From contig JAQWSE010000013.1 in the NCBI GenBank assembly GCA_029243395.1, positions 186,001 through 250,000 of the forward strand: a DNA stretch of 64,000 nt. Reading direction: 5' to 3'. This DNA comes from Paracoccaceae bacterium. GTDB lineage: Bacteria > Pseudomonadota > Alphaproteobacteria > Rhodobacterales > Rhodobacteraceae. Positions 1 to 10,613 of the stretch are shown here, one piece after another. Under the pieces are notes generated by a model. It was not told the origin of the DNA and made no database searches. It saw nothing but the letters and a program-made list of their open reading frames with translations. The number at the start of each line of letters is the position of its first letter. The stretch's first letter is position 1. A program made the position numbers and the translations under genes.

Positions 1-2
1 TG

Positions 3-851
3 CCGGCAGGAATGTTTAATTTAATAAATGGAAGAGGTCCTGTTGTAGGTGAGGCAATGTCTGCACATAATGATATTGACATGATGTCCTTTACCGGGTC
101 GACCCGCGGGGGAATTGCTGTAGCTTCCGCTTCAGCAAAAAGTGTGAAAAGAGTATCTCAAGAACTAGGAGGTAAATCCCCCAATATAATTCTGGATGAT
201 GATGATTTTGAGGCTTCAATTTCGAAAGGTGTGATACACGTAATGAGCAATTCTGGTCAATCATGTAATGCTCCTACTAGGATGCTGGTTCCTAAGGACC
301 GACATGATGAGGCTTTAGAAATAGCTAAAACTATAACCGCCGATATTGTTGTGGGAGACCCGATTAATATGACTTCGGATCTAGGCCCATTGGTGAGTGA
401 AGTTCAATATCAAAAAGTACAAAACCTCATTAATACAGGGGTAAATGAAGGCGCCCAATTAGTCATTGGCGGCACAGGAAAGCCAGATGGGTTAAGCAAA
501 GGATTTTATGTGAAGCCAACAGTTTTTGGTCATGTGAGCAATGAAATGACCATAGCAAGAGAAGAAATTTTTGGCCCTGTTTTGTCCATTATCTCTTATA
601 ATAGTTTAGAAGAGGCTATCTTTATAGCTAACGACACGGACTATGGTTTAGCAGCCTATGTCACTGGAAAGGATACTGATAAAGCACTGCAGTTAGCAAG
701 AGGATTGAGAGCAGGGCAGGTAAGCATAAATTACGGCTCCAGTGGTCCCGCTGCACCTTTTGGTGGTTTTAAGCAATCTGGTAATGGGAGAGAAAAAGCT
801 GAATGGGGATTGGGCGAATTTCTAGAAGTGAAGGCTATCATGGGAAAGTAA
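3..851 (+). CDS. NAD(P)-dependent aldehyde dehydrogenase, 3' part only
   Basis: The reading frame is already open at the first complete codon (base 3), so the true start lies outside the window and about 283 C-terminal residues are visible. ALDH-family landmarks are clear: the FTGSTRGG cofactor segment, the general-base glutamate in QELGGKS, the catalytic cysteine in GQSCNA, the EEIFGPV motif and the PFGGFKQSG motif near the end. It should oxidise an aldehyde to an acid in the cytoplasm; the substrate cannot be told. The following gene is an unrelated coiled-coil protein after a 270-base gap, so nothing downstream helps to place it in a pathway. Confidence 0.93.
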   Translation, partial: PAGMFNLINGRGPVVGEAMSAHNDIDMMSFTGSTRGGIAVASASAKSVKRVSQELGGKSPNIILDDDDFEASISKGVIHVMSNSGQSCNAPTRMLVPKDRHDEALEIAKTITADIVVGDPINMTSDLGPLVSEVQYQKVQNLINTGVNEGAQLVIGGTGKPDGLSKGFYVKPTVFGHVSNEMTIAREEIFGPVLSIISYNSLEEAIFIANDTDYGLAAYVTGKDTDKALQLARGLRAGQVSINYGSSGPAAPFGGFKQSGNGREKAEWGLGEFLEVKAIMGK

Positions 852-1119
852 AAATGACTTCCCTCAAGGCACTAAATCTTTAAACATCAAATATTAAAAA
901 TAAGCAGATATTGTAGCATTTTTTAAACTTTTTAAGCTATTATTTGATTGGTTTCTAACTGTTTTTTACCTCAAGAATCGGGAAATTTTAAGATGATTAA
1001 AATAGCTGTTTTTGTGGGGTTTAGACTTAACTTTCGTATTATTTCCATTATAGGGAGATAAGTGGAGCTCTTTTGCACAGTTCTTGCATTGTTACTTACT
1101 CAACTAGTTGTGGGTTAAG

Positions 1120-3714
1120 ATGATGGATGCAGAAGATACCAAAGAGAGAATTCGCCAGCTGCGACAGAAGGTGGGATCAGACCCTACGAGTATTGTTCCA
1201 GGCCAAGCTTTTAGTCCTCTAACAGAAGAAAGACTAAAGGCTGTTAAAAGTTGGCAATCTGTCAAGGCAAGTGAGAAACTTGAATCCATTACTCCAAATA
1301 ATTCAAAGGATAAAATTTATCCTATTATCTCTGATGATGTAGAGGAAGAATTCGAAAATCGGTATCAGGAAAATCTTGCAAATAAGGACCAGGAACCCTT
1401 AGCTAAATCGCGAACACAGATGGATGATTTACAGTTGCTGGGAGAGATAGATGTCCGAATGAGTAACAATTCTAAGGAATTAATTAAGTTCTTGGATGAG
1501 AAAGTTAGAAAAATAAAAGAGGACATTGTATCTAATGAAAGTTTTGATAAATATAAGGAAGAGTTGGAGGGAAGTGTTAACAAAAATAGTGTTCACTTAA
1601 TAGAAACTCTCGAAAGTAAAGTAAGAGAGGTGGAGACTGCTTTATTAGAAAAAAATTCGAATTTAGCCCAACATTTTTCCACTCAATTGCAAGATCTAAC
1701 TGAAAATGCCCAGAATGAAATTGGGAAGGCCTTTCAGCAGTCATCTGTTCTCCAAGCCATACTGCCAGATAAAATGGCTGAAATCGAAAATAAGATCTAC
1801 TCTGAATTCACGGGGAAAATAAATAATTTAAAGGTGGAAATTTCAGGTATAAAAGACTCTTTTTCATTGCGTAATGAAGTAATAGGGTCTGAATTGTGTG
1901 CTCAGATAGATGATTTGGGGAACAAGTTATTAATAGAAAACCAAAAAAATGAAGAGGCCAGGGGATGGATCAAGAGATCCTTGGATGAAAAAATTGACTT
2001 AAGTATGGATAGATTACAAGCTGATATGGTGGAAAATTTATCTAGTATTGAAGGAGATTTAGAGAACACTAAAACTTCATTTACTGCCAGAAATAACGAA
2101 GCAGAATCGGAGTTTAAATCTAAGGTAGAAAATTTAGATAACAAAGTTGGTGCGCTAGTAACATCTGCTCAAACCAATTTTGAAACACAGTTCCAAAAGC
2201 TGGAAAGTGATGTAGTAAATTTAAAAGCCGACTCGGCATTGCAAAGTGAAACCATTAAATCGAATTTAGATGGTAAGTTTCAAAAATTGGAAAGTGAAGT
2301 AAGCGATATCAGGGATTCATTCTCATTGCGAAGCGAAGCTATGTTGTCTGAATTGAGTCTACAAATTGATGATATAAAACAGATGGTTGATTTAACGGCG
2401 GAAAATGCTCAGAAAGAAGATGAGTCTATGCGAGTTCATTTTGATGAACAGGTAGGGTCAATGGCATTAATTGCCCAAACTACTTCGACTGAGAAATATG
2501 GTGAGTTAAGAACTGAACTGGGAAACCTTAGAAACCTTTTTGCATTACGCAGTGAAGCGATATCGTCTGAAATTGGTCTTCGTGTGGATGATTTGGCCGC
2601 TAGTACAGATTTAAATATTAAGAAGCTTAAAAGAGAAAACGATTCTGTTAAAGATTATTTTGAAAAAAATATAGGTGCCACGGAATTGACGCTCCAGACT
2701 TCCTTAGGGCAACGAATGCAAGTTCTGAAAGAGGAGATAAAACAAGCTCAGGATTCATTATACAAACAACTGGAGACGGAGCGTTTTGAATTAAGGGCTC
2801 AGATTGAAGGCATAGAACAGCAAGTAAGTATGAATGCAGTTCAAGCCAAAGAAAACAATCAGAATCTCAAAAATGCGGTAGAGGAACAAATAAGTTCAAA
2901 AATTGTTACAGTAAAATCGTCATTGAGTGAAAAAACTAAAGATATTGATGGGAAGATAACTAACTCAATTGGTGTTTTGGAAGAAAAAATTGATAAAATT
3001 TCTTTAGATTTAGGTGTCCAAGTTAAAGTTTTAGACGAGAAGATGGCATTAGACGCCCAAAAAGGCCGTGATGAGAAGGCGGATCTAAAGCACTCTTTTA
3101 ATCGCATAGAAGAGTTCGTAAAATCTCATCTAGAAAAACTGGAATCGCGATTCAATAAGTTAGATAAGGATTTCGTGGATAATCTAAAAATCATGCAAGT
3201 GGATTTGTCGGAATCTGAGCGAAGGTCACTGGGGATGATCAAGGATAAATATCGCACATTAAAAAGTGTGGTTTGGGAGCAATTAGGATTATTAAAAAAG
3301 AGTGATGTAAAGTTTGATGAGAAGATAGGAAAAATCGAAAAGAGGATGATTAGTTTTGATTCGCTAGGTTCGAAAGTAAGTGATAAACTGAGAACTGAGC
3401 ACAGCCTAATCAAGAAATATCTTAAGAAGGAATTAGAAAAATTGTCGACCTCGTTAAAAGGGGTTAACGATAAAATCTTATCCGAATCAGAGTTGCAGGA
3501 GCTTTTTCAAAATTATACTTTGAATGTTAACATAAGTAGAAATAGTCATTTATTATCAAAGACTAAAAGAGATTTTGAAAAGAAAAATTTTCTTAAAAAA
3601 AATTCTGTAGGAAAGAAAATCTCAAAGACTGTGGCTATAGCGGTTTTACTAGGATCTATATTAATATATTTAAAGACTTTGCTTAAAAACTATTTTTCTT
3701 ATTCTGGCAGTTAG
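1120..3714 (+). CDS. Giant tail-anchored coiled-coil protein, function unknown
   Basis: About 864 residues, almost all charged and heptad-like (rich in E, K, S, L, D, with few aromatics), so most of the chain should be a long coiled coil. A single hydrophobic segment close to the C-terminus (VAIAVLLGSILIYL), followed by a short tail, suggests a tail-anchored membrane protein with the rod facing the cytoplasm. The middle carries at least four degenerate repeats built on an [SL]F[STA][LA]R-x-E-x(4)-E core (SFSLRNEV, SFTARNNE, SFSLRSEA, LFALRSEA), starting near bases 1858, 2077, 2317 and 2540, a period of roughly 73-80 residues. I chose the ATG at 1120; a TTG at 1108 is possible and neither has a strong ribosome-binding site. 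I do not recognise the family. A structural or chromosome/envelope-tethering role is only a guess. Confidence 0.8.
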   Translation: MMDAEDTKERIRQLRQKVGSDPTSIVPGQAFSPLTEERLKAVKSWQSVKASEKLESITPNNSKDKIYPIISDDVEEEFENRYQENLANKDQEPLAKSRTQMDDLQLLGEIDVRMSNNSKELIKFLDEKVRKIKEDIVSNESFDKYKEELEGSVNKNSVHLIETLESKVREVETALLEKNSNLAQHFSTQLQDLTENAQNEIGKAFQQSSVLQAILPDKMAEIENKIYSEFTGKINNLKVEISGIKDSFSLRNEVIGSELCAQIDDLGNKLLIENQKNEEARGWIKRSLDEKIDLSMDRLQADMVENLSSIEGDLENTKTSFTARNNEAESEFKSKVENLDNKVGALVTSAQTNFETQFQKLESDVVNLKADSALQSETIKSNLDGKFQKLESEVSDIRDSFSLRSEAMLSELSLQIDDIKQMVDLTAENAQKEDESMRVHFDEQVGSMALIAQTTSTEKYGELRTELGNLRNLFALRSEAISSEIGLRVDDLAASTDLNIKKLKRENDSVKDYFEKNIGATELTLQTSLGQRMQVLKEEIKQAQDSLYKQLETERFELRAQIEGIEQQVSMNAVQAKENNQNLKNAVEEQISSKIVTVKSSLSEKTKDIDGKITNSIGVLEEKIDKISLDLGVQVKVLDEKMALDAQKGRDEKADLKHSFNRIEEFVKSHLEKLESRFNKLDKDFVDNLKIMQVDLSESERRSLGMIKDKYRTLKSVVWEQLGLLKKSDVKFDEKIGKIEKRMISFDSLGSKVSDKLRTEHSLIKKYLKKELEKLSTSLKGVNDKILSESELQELFQNYTLNVNISRNSHLLSKTKRDFEKKNFLKKNSVGKKISKTVAIAVLLGSILIYLKTLLKNYFSYSGS

Positions 3715-3923
3715 GTTGTTGAGAAAAATCAAGAATTGATTACACCCTAACTTTGTGTTTGGTCTATGAAGACTACTGCAAGAAATTACGCTAAGGAATT
3801 AATTTTAAATAACCTTTAAGTCTGAAATATTCTTGTTCAACTTTTTGGTTGAGGTATTAAGTTAGGTACGTGTGGTTTGAAATGAATCACTGACTAATGG
3901 TCTGGATCAAAACATTTTGAAAC

Positions 3924-3966
3924 GTCAACAAAAATATTTATATTTATTTCAAATATTTTTGTTGAC
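3924..3966. repeat. 16-bp perfect inverted repeat upstream of nrdJ
   Basis: Left arm gtcaacaaaaatattt (3924-3939), 11-base loop, right arm aaatatttttgttgac (3951-3966). The arms match perfectly. It has no GC-rich stem and no T-tract after it, so it is not a typical intrinsic terminator. It could be an operator, or terminate the upstream coiled-coil transcript inefficiently. Confidence 0.7.
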
Positions 3967-4011
3967 CTTAAGGGACAAAAAGCTTCAATTGGTATCCTAC
4001 CAAATTTCCTG

Positions 4012-4027
4012 CCACTATATGTGGTGT
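4012..4027. promoter_or_regulatory. Candidate NrdR box
   Basis: The 16-mer ccactatatgtggtgt agrees with the published NrdR-box consensus acaCwAtATaTwGtgt at 13 positions by eye. It lies about 105 bases before nrdJ, where NrdR, the general repressor of ribonucleotide reductases, would be expected. NrdR boxes normally occur as pairs about 31 bp apart; I did not find a convincing partner, which lowers confidence. Confidence 0.4.
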
Positions 4028-4132
4028 ATCTCCTGAATTTAATGCAGGCTAGTGAGTGTTTATAAAAAGAACATCATGGAGGCAGGTTTTTGTAGCCGAT
4101 CGAGTGGGCAAAGATATAAGAGGAAGTATTAA

Positions 4133-7100
4133 ATGAAAATAACCAGGCATTATACCAAAGATACGAAAGACGCTTATTCAACCATTAAGTTTCGAACTAC
4201 TTCCTCTGAAATTAGGAATCCGGATGGATCTTTAGTTTTTTCGCAAACAGGAGTTGAAGTTCCCGAGAATTGGAGTCAAGTAGCAGCAGATGTACTTGCT
4301 CAGAAATATTTTCGTAAGGCAGGGATACCCACTGCTCTAAAGAGAGTGCCAGAAAAAGGGGTTCCTGGTTTTTTATGGAGATCAGTTCCCGATGAGAGTT
4401 CGAGTGTTACGCAAAAAAAGGAAACTAGCTACAGGGGTGAAAATTCTTGCAAAGAAGTATTTAACCGAATGGTTGGAGCATGGACCTATTGGGGCTGGAA
4501 AGGTGGATACTTTGATAGCGAAAAAGATGCGAAAGCTTACTATGATGAAATGCGATTTATGCTTGCCACTCAACAAGGTGCACCAAATTCTCCACAATGG
4601 TTTAACACTGGTCTCCATTGGGCTTACGGAATTGATGGGCCCAGTCAAGGCCATTACTATGTAGATCACAAAACCAGTAAAATGGTTAAGTCAAATTCTG
4701 CTTATGAACACCCCCAGCCACATGCTTGCTTTATTCAGTCCGTGCAGGATGATTTGGTTAATGAAAATGGCATAATGGATCTATGGACTAGAGAAGCAAG
4801 GTTATTTAAATATGGATCTGGAACAGGAACAAATTTTTCAAATTTAAGAGGATTAAATGAACCTTTGGCAGGTGGCGGGTATTCCTCAGGTATGATGTCT
4901 TTTCTAAAAATTGGTGATAGAGCAGCCGGTGCAATAAAGTCTGGTGGAACGACTAGGCGAGCTGCTAAAATGGTCATATGTGATATGGACCATCCGGACA
5001 TAGAAGAGTTTATAAATTGGAAAGTGGTGGAAGAGCAAAAAGTCGCAGCTTTAGTGGCAGGCTCTAAGTTACATGAGAGAAAGTTAAATAATATTTTTCA
5101 TGCAATAAGAAATTGGGACGGAGCTGAAGAAACCTCATACAAACCTAAGGAAAATAGAGAATTATATTTAGCTATCAAAGACGCTAAAGAATCCATGATA
5201 CCGGATAGTTATATTCAGAGAGTCTTGCAGTATGCAAAACAGGGTTACGCCTCTATAGAATTTCCGACATATGATGTAGATTGGGATTCTGATGCATATC
5301 TCACAGTATCAGGCCAAAATTCCAATAATTCGGTTAGAGTCACAGATAGTTTTTTGAAAGCGGTAAAATCTGATCAAACTTGGAATCTAGTCAATCGTAC
5401 CAATGGCGATATCGCAAAAACAGTTAAAGCAGCAGAATTATGGGAACAAGTGGGGCATGCAGCGTGGGCCTGTGCCGATCCAGGCATACAGTTCCATGAT
5501 ACAATCAACGCATGGCATACGTGTCCTCAGGACGGGGATATACGGGGCTCAAATCCATGCTCAGAGTACATGTTCTTAGATGATACGGCGTGTAATTTGG
5601 CTTCGATGAATCTGTTAGCTTTTCTAAAGGATGGAAAATTTAACGCTAATGCTTTTTGTCACTCTACCCGGCTGTGGACAATTACTTTAGAAATATCAGT
5701 TCTTATGGCACAATTTCCTGCCAGGGAGATTGCGATGCGGTCTTATAAATATAGGACTCTTGGTTTAGGTTATGCAAATATAGGTGGTCTATTCATGAAT
5801 TTGGGACTTGGTTATGATAGTCTTGAGGCCAGAGCCCTCTGTGGTGCCATAACCGCAATTATGACTGGGGTGGCATACAAAACATCAGCTGAAATTGCGA
5901 AGGAATTAGGGTCATTTCCAGGGTATGAGAGAAATAAAAAAGATATGTTGCGCGTGATGCGCAACCATAGGAGAGCAGCAAATGGACAGGTTACCGGGTA
6001 TGAGCAATTGCAAGTTAGACCTATTCCTCTTGATATAAAGAATTGTCCAGATACTGGTCTCTCCCAATTGGCAAAAAAGACTTGGGATAAAGTATTGCAA
6101 TTGGGTGAAAAGGTAGGCTTTAGAAATGCTCAAGTTAGCGTAATTGCCCCAACCGGTACAATAGGTTTGATTATGGATTGTGATACCACCGGTATTGAGC
6201 CTGATTTTTCTTTAGTGAAATTTAAAAAATTGGCAGGAGGCGGTTATTTTAAGATAATAAATCAGTCTGTACCATTCGCTCTAAGTGGATTAGGGTATTC
6301 GTCTAAACAGACCAAAGAAATAATTGCCTTTGCAGTTGGCCATGCAACCCTTAAGGATGCTCCTCACATTAATCATTCCTCCTTAGTTGGGCATGGTTTT
6401 GGAAAAGATGAACTAGAAAAAATAGAGTCGGCGCTGCCTGGTTGTTTTGATATAAGGTATGTTTTTAATCAATGGACGTTAGGTGAAGATTTTTGCAAGC
6501 AGACATTAGGTATACCTGAAACAAAACTAGGGGATCCATCTTTCAATTTATTAAAGCATTTAGGCTTTAAGTCTGAAGAAATAGAGAGAGCTAATATTCA
6601 CGCGTGCGGTACGATGACTGTTGAGGGTGCACCTGGGCTCTCTAAGCAGCATTATTCCGTTTTTGATTGTGCAAATCCCTGTGGCAAAACGGGTACCAGA
6701 TTTTTATCTGTAAAAAGCCATATATATATGATGGCCGCAGCTCAAAGTTTTATATCAGGTGCTATATCAAAAACAATCAATATGCCGTCTACTGCTAGTG
6801 TGGAGGACTGTAAGCAAGCATATGAACTGAGTTGGTCATTAGGTGTCAAAGCAAATGCATTATATCGCGACGGTTCTAAATTATCTCAACCGCTTTCTTC
6901 AGCTTTGATAGAAGAAGAAGTGGATAGTGGTGAGCTAAATGATAATAAGGACGAATCCAAGGTAGCTATGGTAGCTGAGAAAATTGCAGAAAAGGTAATA
7001 ATTAGAGAAATTGCAAAGCAAAGAAATAAGTTACCTGAGAGAAGAAAAGGTTATACCCAGAAAGCTATCGTTGGGGGACATAAAGTATATCTTCGTACTG

Positions 7101-7828
7101 GTGAATACTCTGATGGTAATCTTGGAGAAATTTTTATTGATATGCATAAAGAGGGTGCAGCCTTTAGAGCTATGATGAACAATTTTGCAATAGCAGTATC
7201 AGTCGGATTGCAATATGGTGTGCCGTTAGATGAATTTGTGGAAGCGTTTACATTTACTCGATTTGAACCTGCGGGAATGGTTCAAGGTAATGATAGTATA
7301 AAAAATGCGACATCAATAATCGATTATATTTTTAGAGAACTAGCAATCTCTTATTTAGATAGGACAGATCTTGCTCACGTTAAGCCTTTAGGTGAAGTGT
7401 TTGATGAATTGGGGGATTCTCAATCACAATTTCCTGCTGATGATGATTCAAATGGCTCAATATCAAAAACAAATAGATCGGGAGAAAACCTGGAAATGAT
7501 CAAGAAAGTATCATCAACAGGGTATCTGCGAAAAAGACTTCCAACAGGATTAACATCTACCCCCACAAAGGCTGATTTGCTAACTGATAATCAACACACT
7601 ATGTTTGATAGTCAGGAAAATGAGAAAATTAAAGAGACCGATACTTCTTCAGCCGAACAAGGTAATATTGGTGAGCGTAAACAACAGGATAAAGTGGATC
7701 AGAGAAAAATAGCTAAGTTGCAAGGTTATGAAGGAGATCCTTGCAATGAGTGTGGAAGTTTTACACTTGTAAGGAATGGCACCTGTTTGAAATGTAATAA
7801 CTGCGGCAGCACCACAGGTTGCAGCTAG
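4133..7828 (+). CDS. nrdJ: Adenosylcobalamin-dependent (class II) ribonucleoside-diphosphate reductase
   Basis: Makes deoxyribonucleotides using a B12-generated thiyl radical, so it needs no oxygen or metal-radical subunit. The protein has 1231 residues, usual for the large alphaproteobacterial form. Visible landmarks: [13 protein letters not shown] near residue 240; the active-site motif NPCSEY, with a second cysteine exactly 11 residues later (ACNLASMNL), matching the thiyl/redox cysteine spacing of class II enzymes; and [20 protein letters not shown] in the C-terminal half of the barrel. The C-terminus ends in a cysteine-rich zinc-ribbon-like tail (CNECG...[14 protein letters not shown]), which should deliver reducing equivalents. 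The ATG follows agaggaag. No nrdA/nrdB partner is nearby. The candidate NrdR box upstream suggests NrdR control. Confidence 0.97.
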   Translation: MKITRHYTKDTKDAYSTIKFRTTSSEIRNPDGSLVFSQTGVEVPENWSQVAADVLAQKYFRKAGIPTALKRVPEKGVPGFLWRSVPDESSSVTQKKETSYRGENSCKEVFNRMVGAWTYWGWKGGYFDSEKDAKAYYDEMRFMLATQQGAPNSPQWFNTGLHWAYGIDGPSQGHYYVDHKTSKMVKSNSAYEHPQPHACFIQSVQDDLVNENGIMDLWTREARLFKYGSGTGTNFSNLRGLNEPLAGGGYSSGMMSFLKIGDRAAGAIKSGGTTRRAAKMVICDMDHPDIEEFINWKVVEEQKVAALVAGSKLHERKLNNIFHAIRNWDGAEETSYKPKENRELYLAIKDAKESMIPDSYIQRVLQYAKQGYASIEFPTYDVDWDSDAYLTVSGQNSNNSVRVTDSFLKAVKSDQTWNLVNRTNGDIAKTVKAAELWEQVGHAAWACADPGIQFHDTINAWHTCPQDGDIRGSNPCSEYMFLDDTACNLASMNLLAFLKDGKFNANAFCHSTRLWTITLEISVLMAQFPAREIAMRSYKYRTLGLGYANIGGLFMNLGLGYDSLEARALCGAITAIMTGVAYKTSAEIAKELGSFPGYERNKKDMLRVMRNHRRAANGQVTGYEQLQVRPIPLDIKNCPDTGLSQLAKKTWDKVLQLGEKVGFRNAQVSVIAPTGTIGLIMDCDTTGIEPDFSLVKFKKLAGGGYFKIINQSVPFALSGLGYSSKQTKEIIAFAVGHATLKDAPHINHSSLVGHGFGKDELEKIESALPGCFDIRYVFNQWTLGEDFCKQTLGIPETKLGDPSFNLLKHLGFKSEEIERANIHACGTMTVEGAPGLSKQHYSVFDCANPCGKTGTRFLSVKSHIYMMAAAQSFISGAISKTINMPSTASVEDCKQAYELSWSLGVKANALYRDGSKLSQPLSSALIEEEVDSGELNDNKDESKVAMVAEKIAEKVIIREIAKQRNKLPERRKGYTQKAIVGGHKVYLRTGEYSDGNLGEIFIDMHKEGAAFRAMMNNFAIAVSVGLQYGVPLDEFVEAFTFTRFEPAGMVQGNDSIKNATSIIDYIFRELAISYLDRTDLAHVKPLGEVFDELGDSQSQFPADDDSNGSISKTNRSGENLEMIKKVSSTGYLRKRLPTGLTSTPTKADLLTDNQHTMFDSQENEKIKETDTSSAEQGNIGERKQQDKVDQRKIAKLQGYEGDPCNECGSFTLVRNGTCLKCNNCGSTTGCS

Positions 7829-7876
7829 TAAGTTAAACTTCAAAATGGAATAGTAATTTGCTCTGTTATCTGTATA

Positions 7877-8443
7877 TCAGTTTCCACCGCCCCTGGCCAG
7901 GGCAGCAACGCCAGTTCTAGCTATCTCCTTTAACCCTAAGGGCACCATTAAATCAGCAAAAGCATCTATTTTTTCAGGCGTTCCAGTAAGTTCAAATGTA
8001 AAGCTTGCCAAAGTACTATCTACTACTTTAGCTCGAAAAACATCTGCTAATCTTAAGGATTCCACTCTTTTTTCACCTTTTGCAAAAACTTTAAATAGTG
8101 CCAGCTCTCGTTCCACTGATTTGCCTTCAACGGTTAGATCGTGCACGTCATGTACTGGTATCATTCGGGATAACTGAGCTTTGATTTGCTCTATAACTGA
8201 TGGAGTTCCAGATGTAACAATTGTTATTCTTGATAGATTTCCAGTGTGATCAACTTCGGCCACCGTAAGGCTGTCGATATTGTATCCTCGACCAGAAAAT
8301 AGACCTATGACCCTAGCAAGTACTCCGGATTCATTGTCCACAAGAATAGCAAGAGTGTGGCGTTCTGGTTTGTCGTTCTTAGGGTCTCTCAAATTGTAGG
8401 CACTTTTACGAGAGACACCCTTTTTCAGGGACAATTTTTGCAA
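7877..8443 (-). CDS. ilvH: Acetolactate synthase small (regulatory) subunit
   Basis: 188 residues. An N-terminal ACT domain (HTLAILVDNESGVLARVIGLFSGRGYNIDSL... region) is followed by the second, C-terminal IlvH domain. It binds branched-chain amino acids and confers valine feedback on the catalytic subunit in valine/leucine/isoleucine synthesis. The start is TTG, directly preceded by agagag in the 14-base gap after the ilvI stop, so it is translated from the same transcript as ilvI. It converges with nrdJ, 48 bases away. Confidence 0.95.
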   Translation of the reverse strand: MQKLSLKKGVSRKSAYNLRDPKNDKPERHTLAILVDNESGVLARVIGLFSGRGYNIDSLTVAEVDHTGNLSRITIVTSGTPSVIEQIKAQLSRMIPVHDVHDLTVEGKSVERELALFKVFAKGEKRVESLRLADVFRAKVVDSTLASFTFELTGTPEKIDAFADLMVPLGLKEIARTGVAALARGGGN

Positions 8444-8457
8444 ATTAAACTCTCTTT

Positions 8458-10230
8458 CTATACCAAAACAGCTCCAGATTTCTCTATCTTGTTTTCAGGT
8501 TGATTAGCTTCCAATATCATCTCGTTGTGTGCTTTTCCAGACGGTATCATAGGAAAACAATTTTCGTGTTTTTCGACAACACAGTCAAAAATAACTGGCC
8601 CGTCATATTGAATCATCTCCATAATACTTTCTTCTAACTCATCTGGTTTTTCACAGCGAATTCCTTTGATTCCATAGGCTTCAGCCAGTTTCACGAAATC
8701 AGGCAAGGCATCTGACCAACTGTGAGAATATCTTCCGCCATGTAGTAGTTCCTGCCATTGTCTAACCATACCTAATCGCTGGTTGTTGATTATGAACTGT
8801 TTTACTGGCAGTTTATACTGAACGGTAGTACCTAATTCTTGCATGTTCATTAACCAGCTTGCTTCGCCAGCAACATTGATTACGAGTGATTTGGGGTGAG
8901 CTATTTGAACACCAATTGAAGCAGGGAACCCATATCCCATTGTGCCCAGTCCGCCAGATGTCATCCACCTACGCGGTTCTTCGAAACCCATAAATTGGGC
9001 TGCCCACATTTGATGTTGGCCCACTTCTGTAGTCACATATCGATCCATCTTCTTAGTAAGTTTTTCTAAAGTCTGGAGCGCATATTGAGGTTTAATTACT
9101 TTCGTAGAATTGTTGAAATTTAGACAGTCAATTTCCTTCCAGTTCTCAATTTCTTTCCACCAAGATTTAAGTTCTTTAGTATTGCGTTTAGATCCTCTGT
9201 CTTTCCATAATTTAAGAAATTTCTCAATACTAACCTCTATATCTCCAATAATTCCAATATCGACTAGTATATTCTTATTTATGGATGATGGGTCTATGTC
9301 AATATGAACCTTTATTGAGTTTGGGCTAAATTCATCAGTTTTACCTGTTATTCTGTCATCGAACCGGGCTCCTATACAAAACATAAAATCACAGTCATGC
9401 ATTGCCATATTTGCTTCATATGTACCATGCATCCCTAGCATCCCAAGCCAGTTTTTCCCAGATGCAGGATAACATCCAAGCCCCATTAGTGTAGAAGTTA
9501 TTGGAAAGTTGCTTTCAGCTATGAGTTTTCGTATCAGGTTTGAAGCCTGATCACCAGAGTTAACCACTCCACCTCCTGTATATAAGATAGGTTTTTTTGA
9601 ATTTTCAAAAGCTTCCACAGCCCTTAATAGCAATTGATCGCTTGGCACTGTTTGGGGGGCATATCTGTTATTGGGGTGTTTTTTTCGTTTTTGATATTTG
9701 CCAGCCGCAAATTGTACATCTTTGGGTATATCCACAAGTACTGGTCCAGGCCTACCTGTCATAGAAACATGAAACGCTTCATGAATTATTTCTGCTAAGA
9801 TGTCAGTGTCTTTCACAAGCCAGTTATGCTTTGTACAGGGCCGTGTAATTCCAACGGTGTCGGCCTCTTGGAACGCATCATTACCAATCATAAAGGTAGG
9901 TACTTGGCCTGTTAATACAACGATTGGTATACTGTCCATGAGAGCATCAGTCAAACCAGTAACAGCATTGGTAGCACCTGGTCCCGATGTAACTAGAACC
10001 ACACCCGGTCTCCCTGTTGATCTGGCATAGCCTTCTGCAGCGTGCACGGCTCCTTGTTCGTGACGCACTAAAACGTGCTTAATCGTAGTTTGTTTAAATA
10101 TTTCATCGTAAATAGGTAGAACGGCTCCACCTGGATATCCAAAAATAGTGTCTACTCCTTGGTCTATCAAAGCATTTACCACTATCTCTGCCCCTGATGT
10201 AATTTTTTGGGGATTTACTTCTTTTGACAT
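8458..10230 (-). CDS. ilvI: Acetolactate synthase large (catalytic) subunit
   Basis: 590-residue thiamine-diphosphate enzyme that condenses pyruvate with pyruvate or 2-oxobutyrate, the first common step of branched-chain amino-acid synthesis. Signatures: the catalytic glutamate in VRHEQGAVHAAEGYAR, the TSGPGATN loop, and the ThDP/Mg motif around AGEASWLMNMQE. The usual GDG is written GEA here, as is common in alphaproteobacteria. RLGMVRQWQELLHGGRYS follows. The start context is AG-rich (aaagaaagaaacc) rather than a strong Shine-Dalgarno. It forms an operon with ilvH and diverges from the TRAP operon across a 383-base gap. Confidence 0.96.
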   Translation of the reverse strand: MSKEVNPQKITSGAEIVVNALIDQGVDTIFGYPGGAVLPIYDEIFKQTTIKHVLVRHEQGAVHAAEGYARSTGRPGVVLVTSGPGATNAVTGLTDALMDSIPIVVLTGQVPTFMIGNDAFQEADTVGITRPCTKHNWLVKDTDILAEIIHEAFHVSMTGRPGPVLVDIPKDVQFAAGKYQKRKKHPNNRYAPQTVPSDQLLLRAVEAFENSKKPILYTGGGVVNSGDQASNLIRKLIAESNFPITSTLMGLGCYPASGKNWLGMLGMHGTYEANMAMHDCDFMFCIGARFDDRITGKTDEFSPNSIKVHIDIDPSSINKNILVDIGIIGDIEVSIEKFLKLWKDRGSKRNTKELKSWWKEIENWKEIDCLNFNNSTKVIKPQYALQTLEKLTKKMDRYVTTEVGQHQMWAAQFMGFEEPRRWMTSGGLGTMGYGFPASIGVQIAHPKSLVINVAGEASWLMNMQELGTTVQYKLPVKQFIINNQRLGMVRQWQELLHGGRYSHSWSDALPDFVKLAEAYGIKGIRCEKPDELEESIMEMIQYDGPVIFDCVVEKHENCFPMIPSGKAHNEMILEANQPENKIEKSGAVLV

Positions 10231-10613
10231 TGGTTTCTTTCTTTAGAAAATACTATTTTGTAACTTGTGATTAAAATAAGCGTGCGAAAGCATTTTGTAA
10301 ACTGGTAGATTAGAGCTTAATTCTGATAACCCAAATGTCAATAATGGTTCTAAATTTTATGGATTATCCATCATTAATTCAAATCACTAGAGAGAAAATC
10401 ACCAATCTGGATTGATTCTCTTGCTGAGCTAGCACTTTGCCCCTAATAATTAATAAAAATAATGTATGTTGCAGAATTTGATTTGTCTTAATTTGGTTTT
10501 AGATGGAGGCATATCAGCCATCAGGTCAGTTTACACTTTATTTACTATTATTATTAATGTATAGCGAAGCTCTTGGTTGGATGACCAAGTAAATTTAATA
10601 GGGGAGAATTTAA
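10231..10613. promoter_or_regulatory. Divergent promoter region ilvI / TRAP operon
   Basis: Must contain promoters for both divergent operons. A small inverted repeat, cttggt-tggatg-accaag (about 10573-10590), lies just before the dctP ribosome-binding site (aggggagaa) and could fold in the dctP leader. I saw no leader peptide rich in Leu/Val/Ile on the ilv side, so no classical attenuator can be supported. Confidence 0.4.

Larger units (their letters stand above)
3715..4132. promoter_or_regulatory. 418-base leader/intergenic region before nrdJ
   Basis: No ORF of note. It holds a 16-bp perfect AT-rich palindrome (3924-3966), a NrdR-box-like sequence (4012-4027) and a good ribosome-binding site (gaggaag) just before the nrdJ ATG. 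I found no cobalamin riboswitch B12-box core in it. Confidence 0.5.

Noticed and set aside
3715-4132. Cobalamin riboswitch upstream of the B12-dependent reductase
   Set aside because: The region lacks the conserved B12-box core (gccactg followed by the aa/gg pattern); gccactatat there fits an NrdR box better.
4392-4669. Overlapping ORFs inside the 5' part of nrdJ
   Set aside because: Both lie within a fully conserved enzyme frame and have no independent motifs.
8458-10230. Loss of the ThDP motif in acetolactate synthase (GEA instead of GDG)
   Set aside because: This variant is common in functional alphaproteobacterial acetolactate synthases as I remember them, so it is not a defect.
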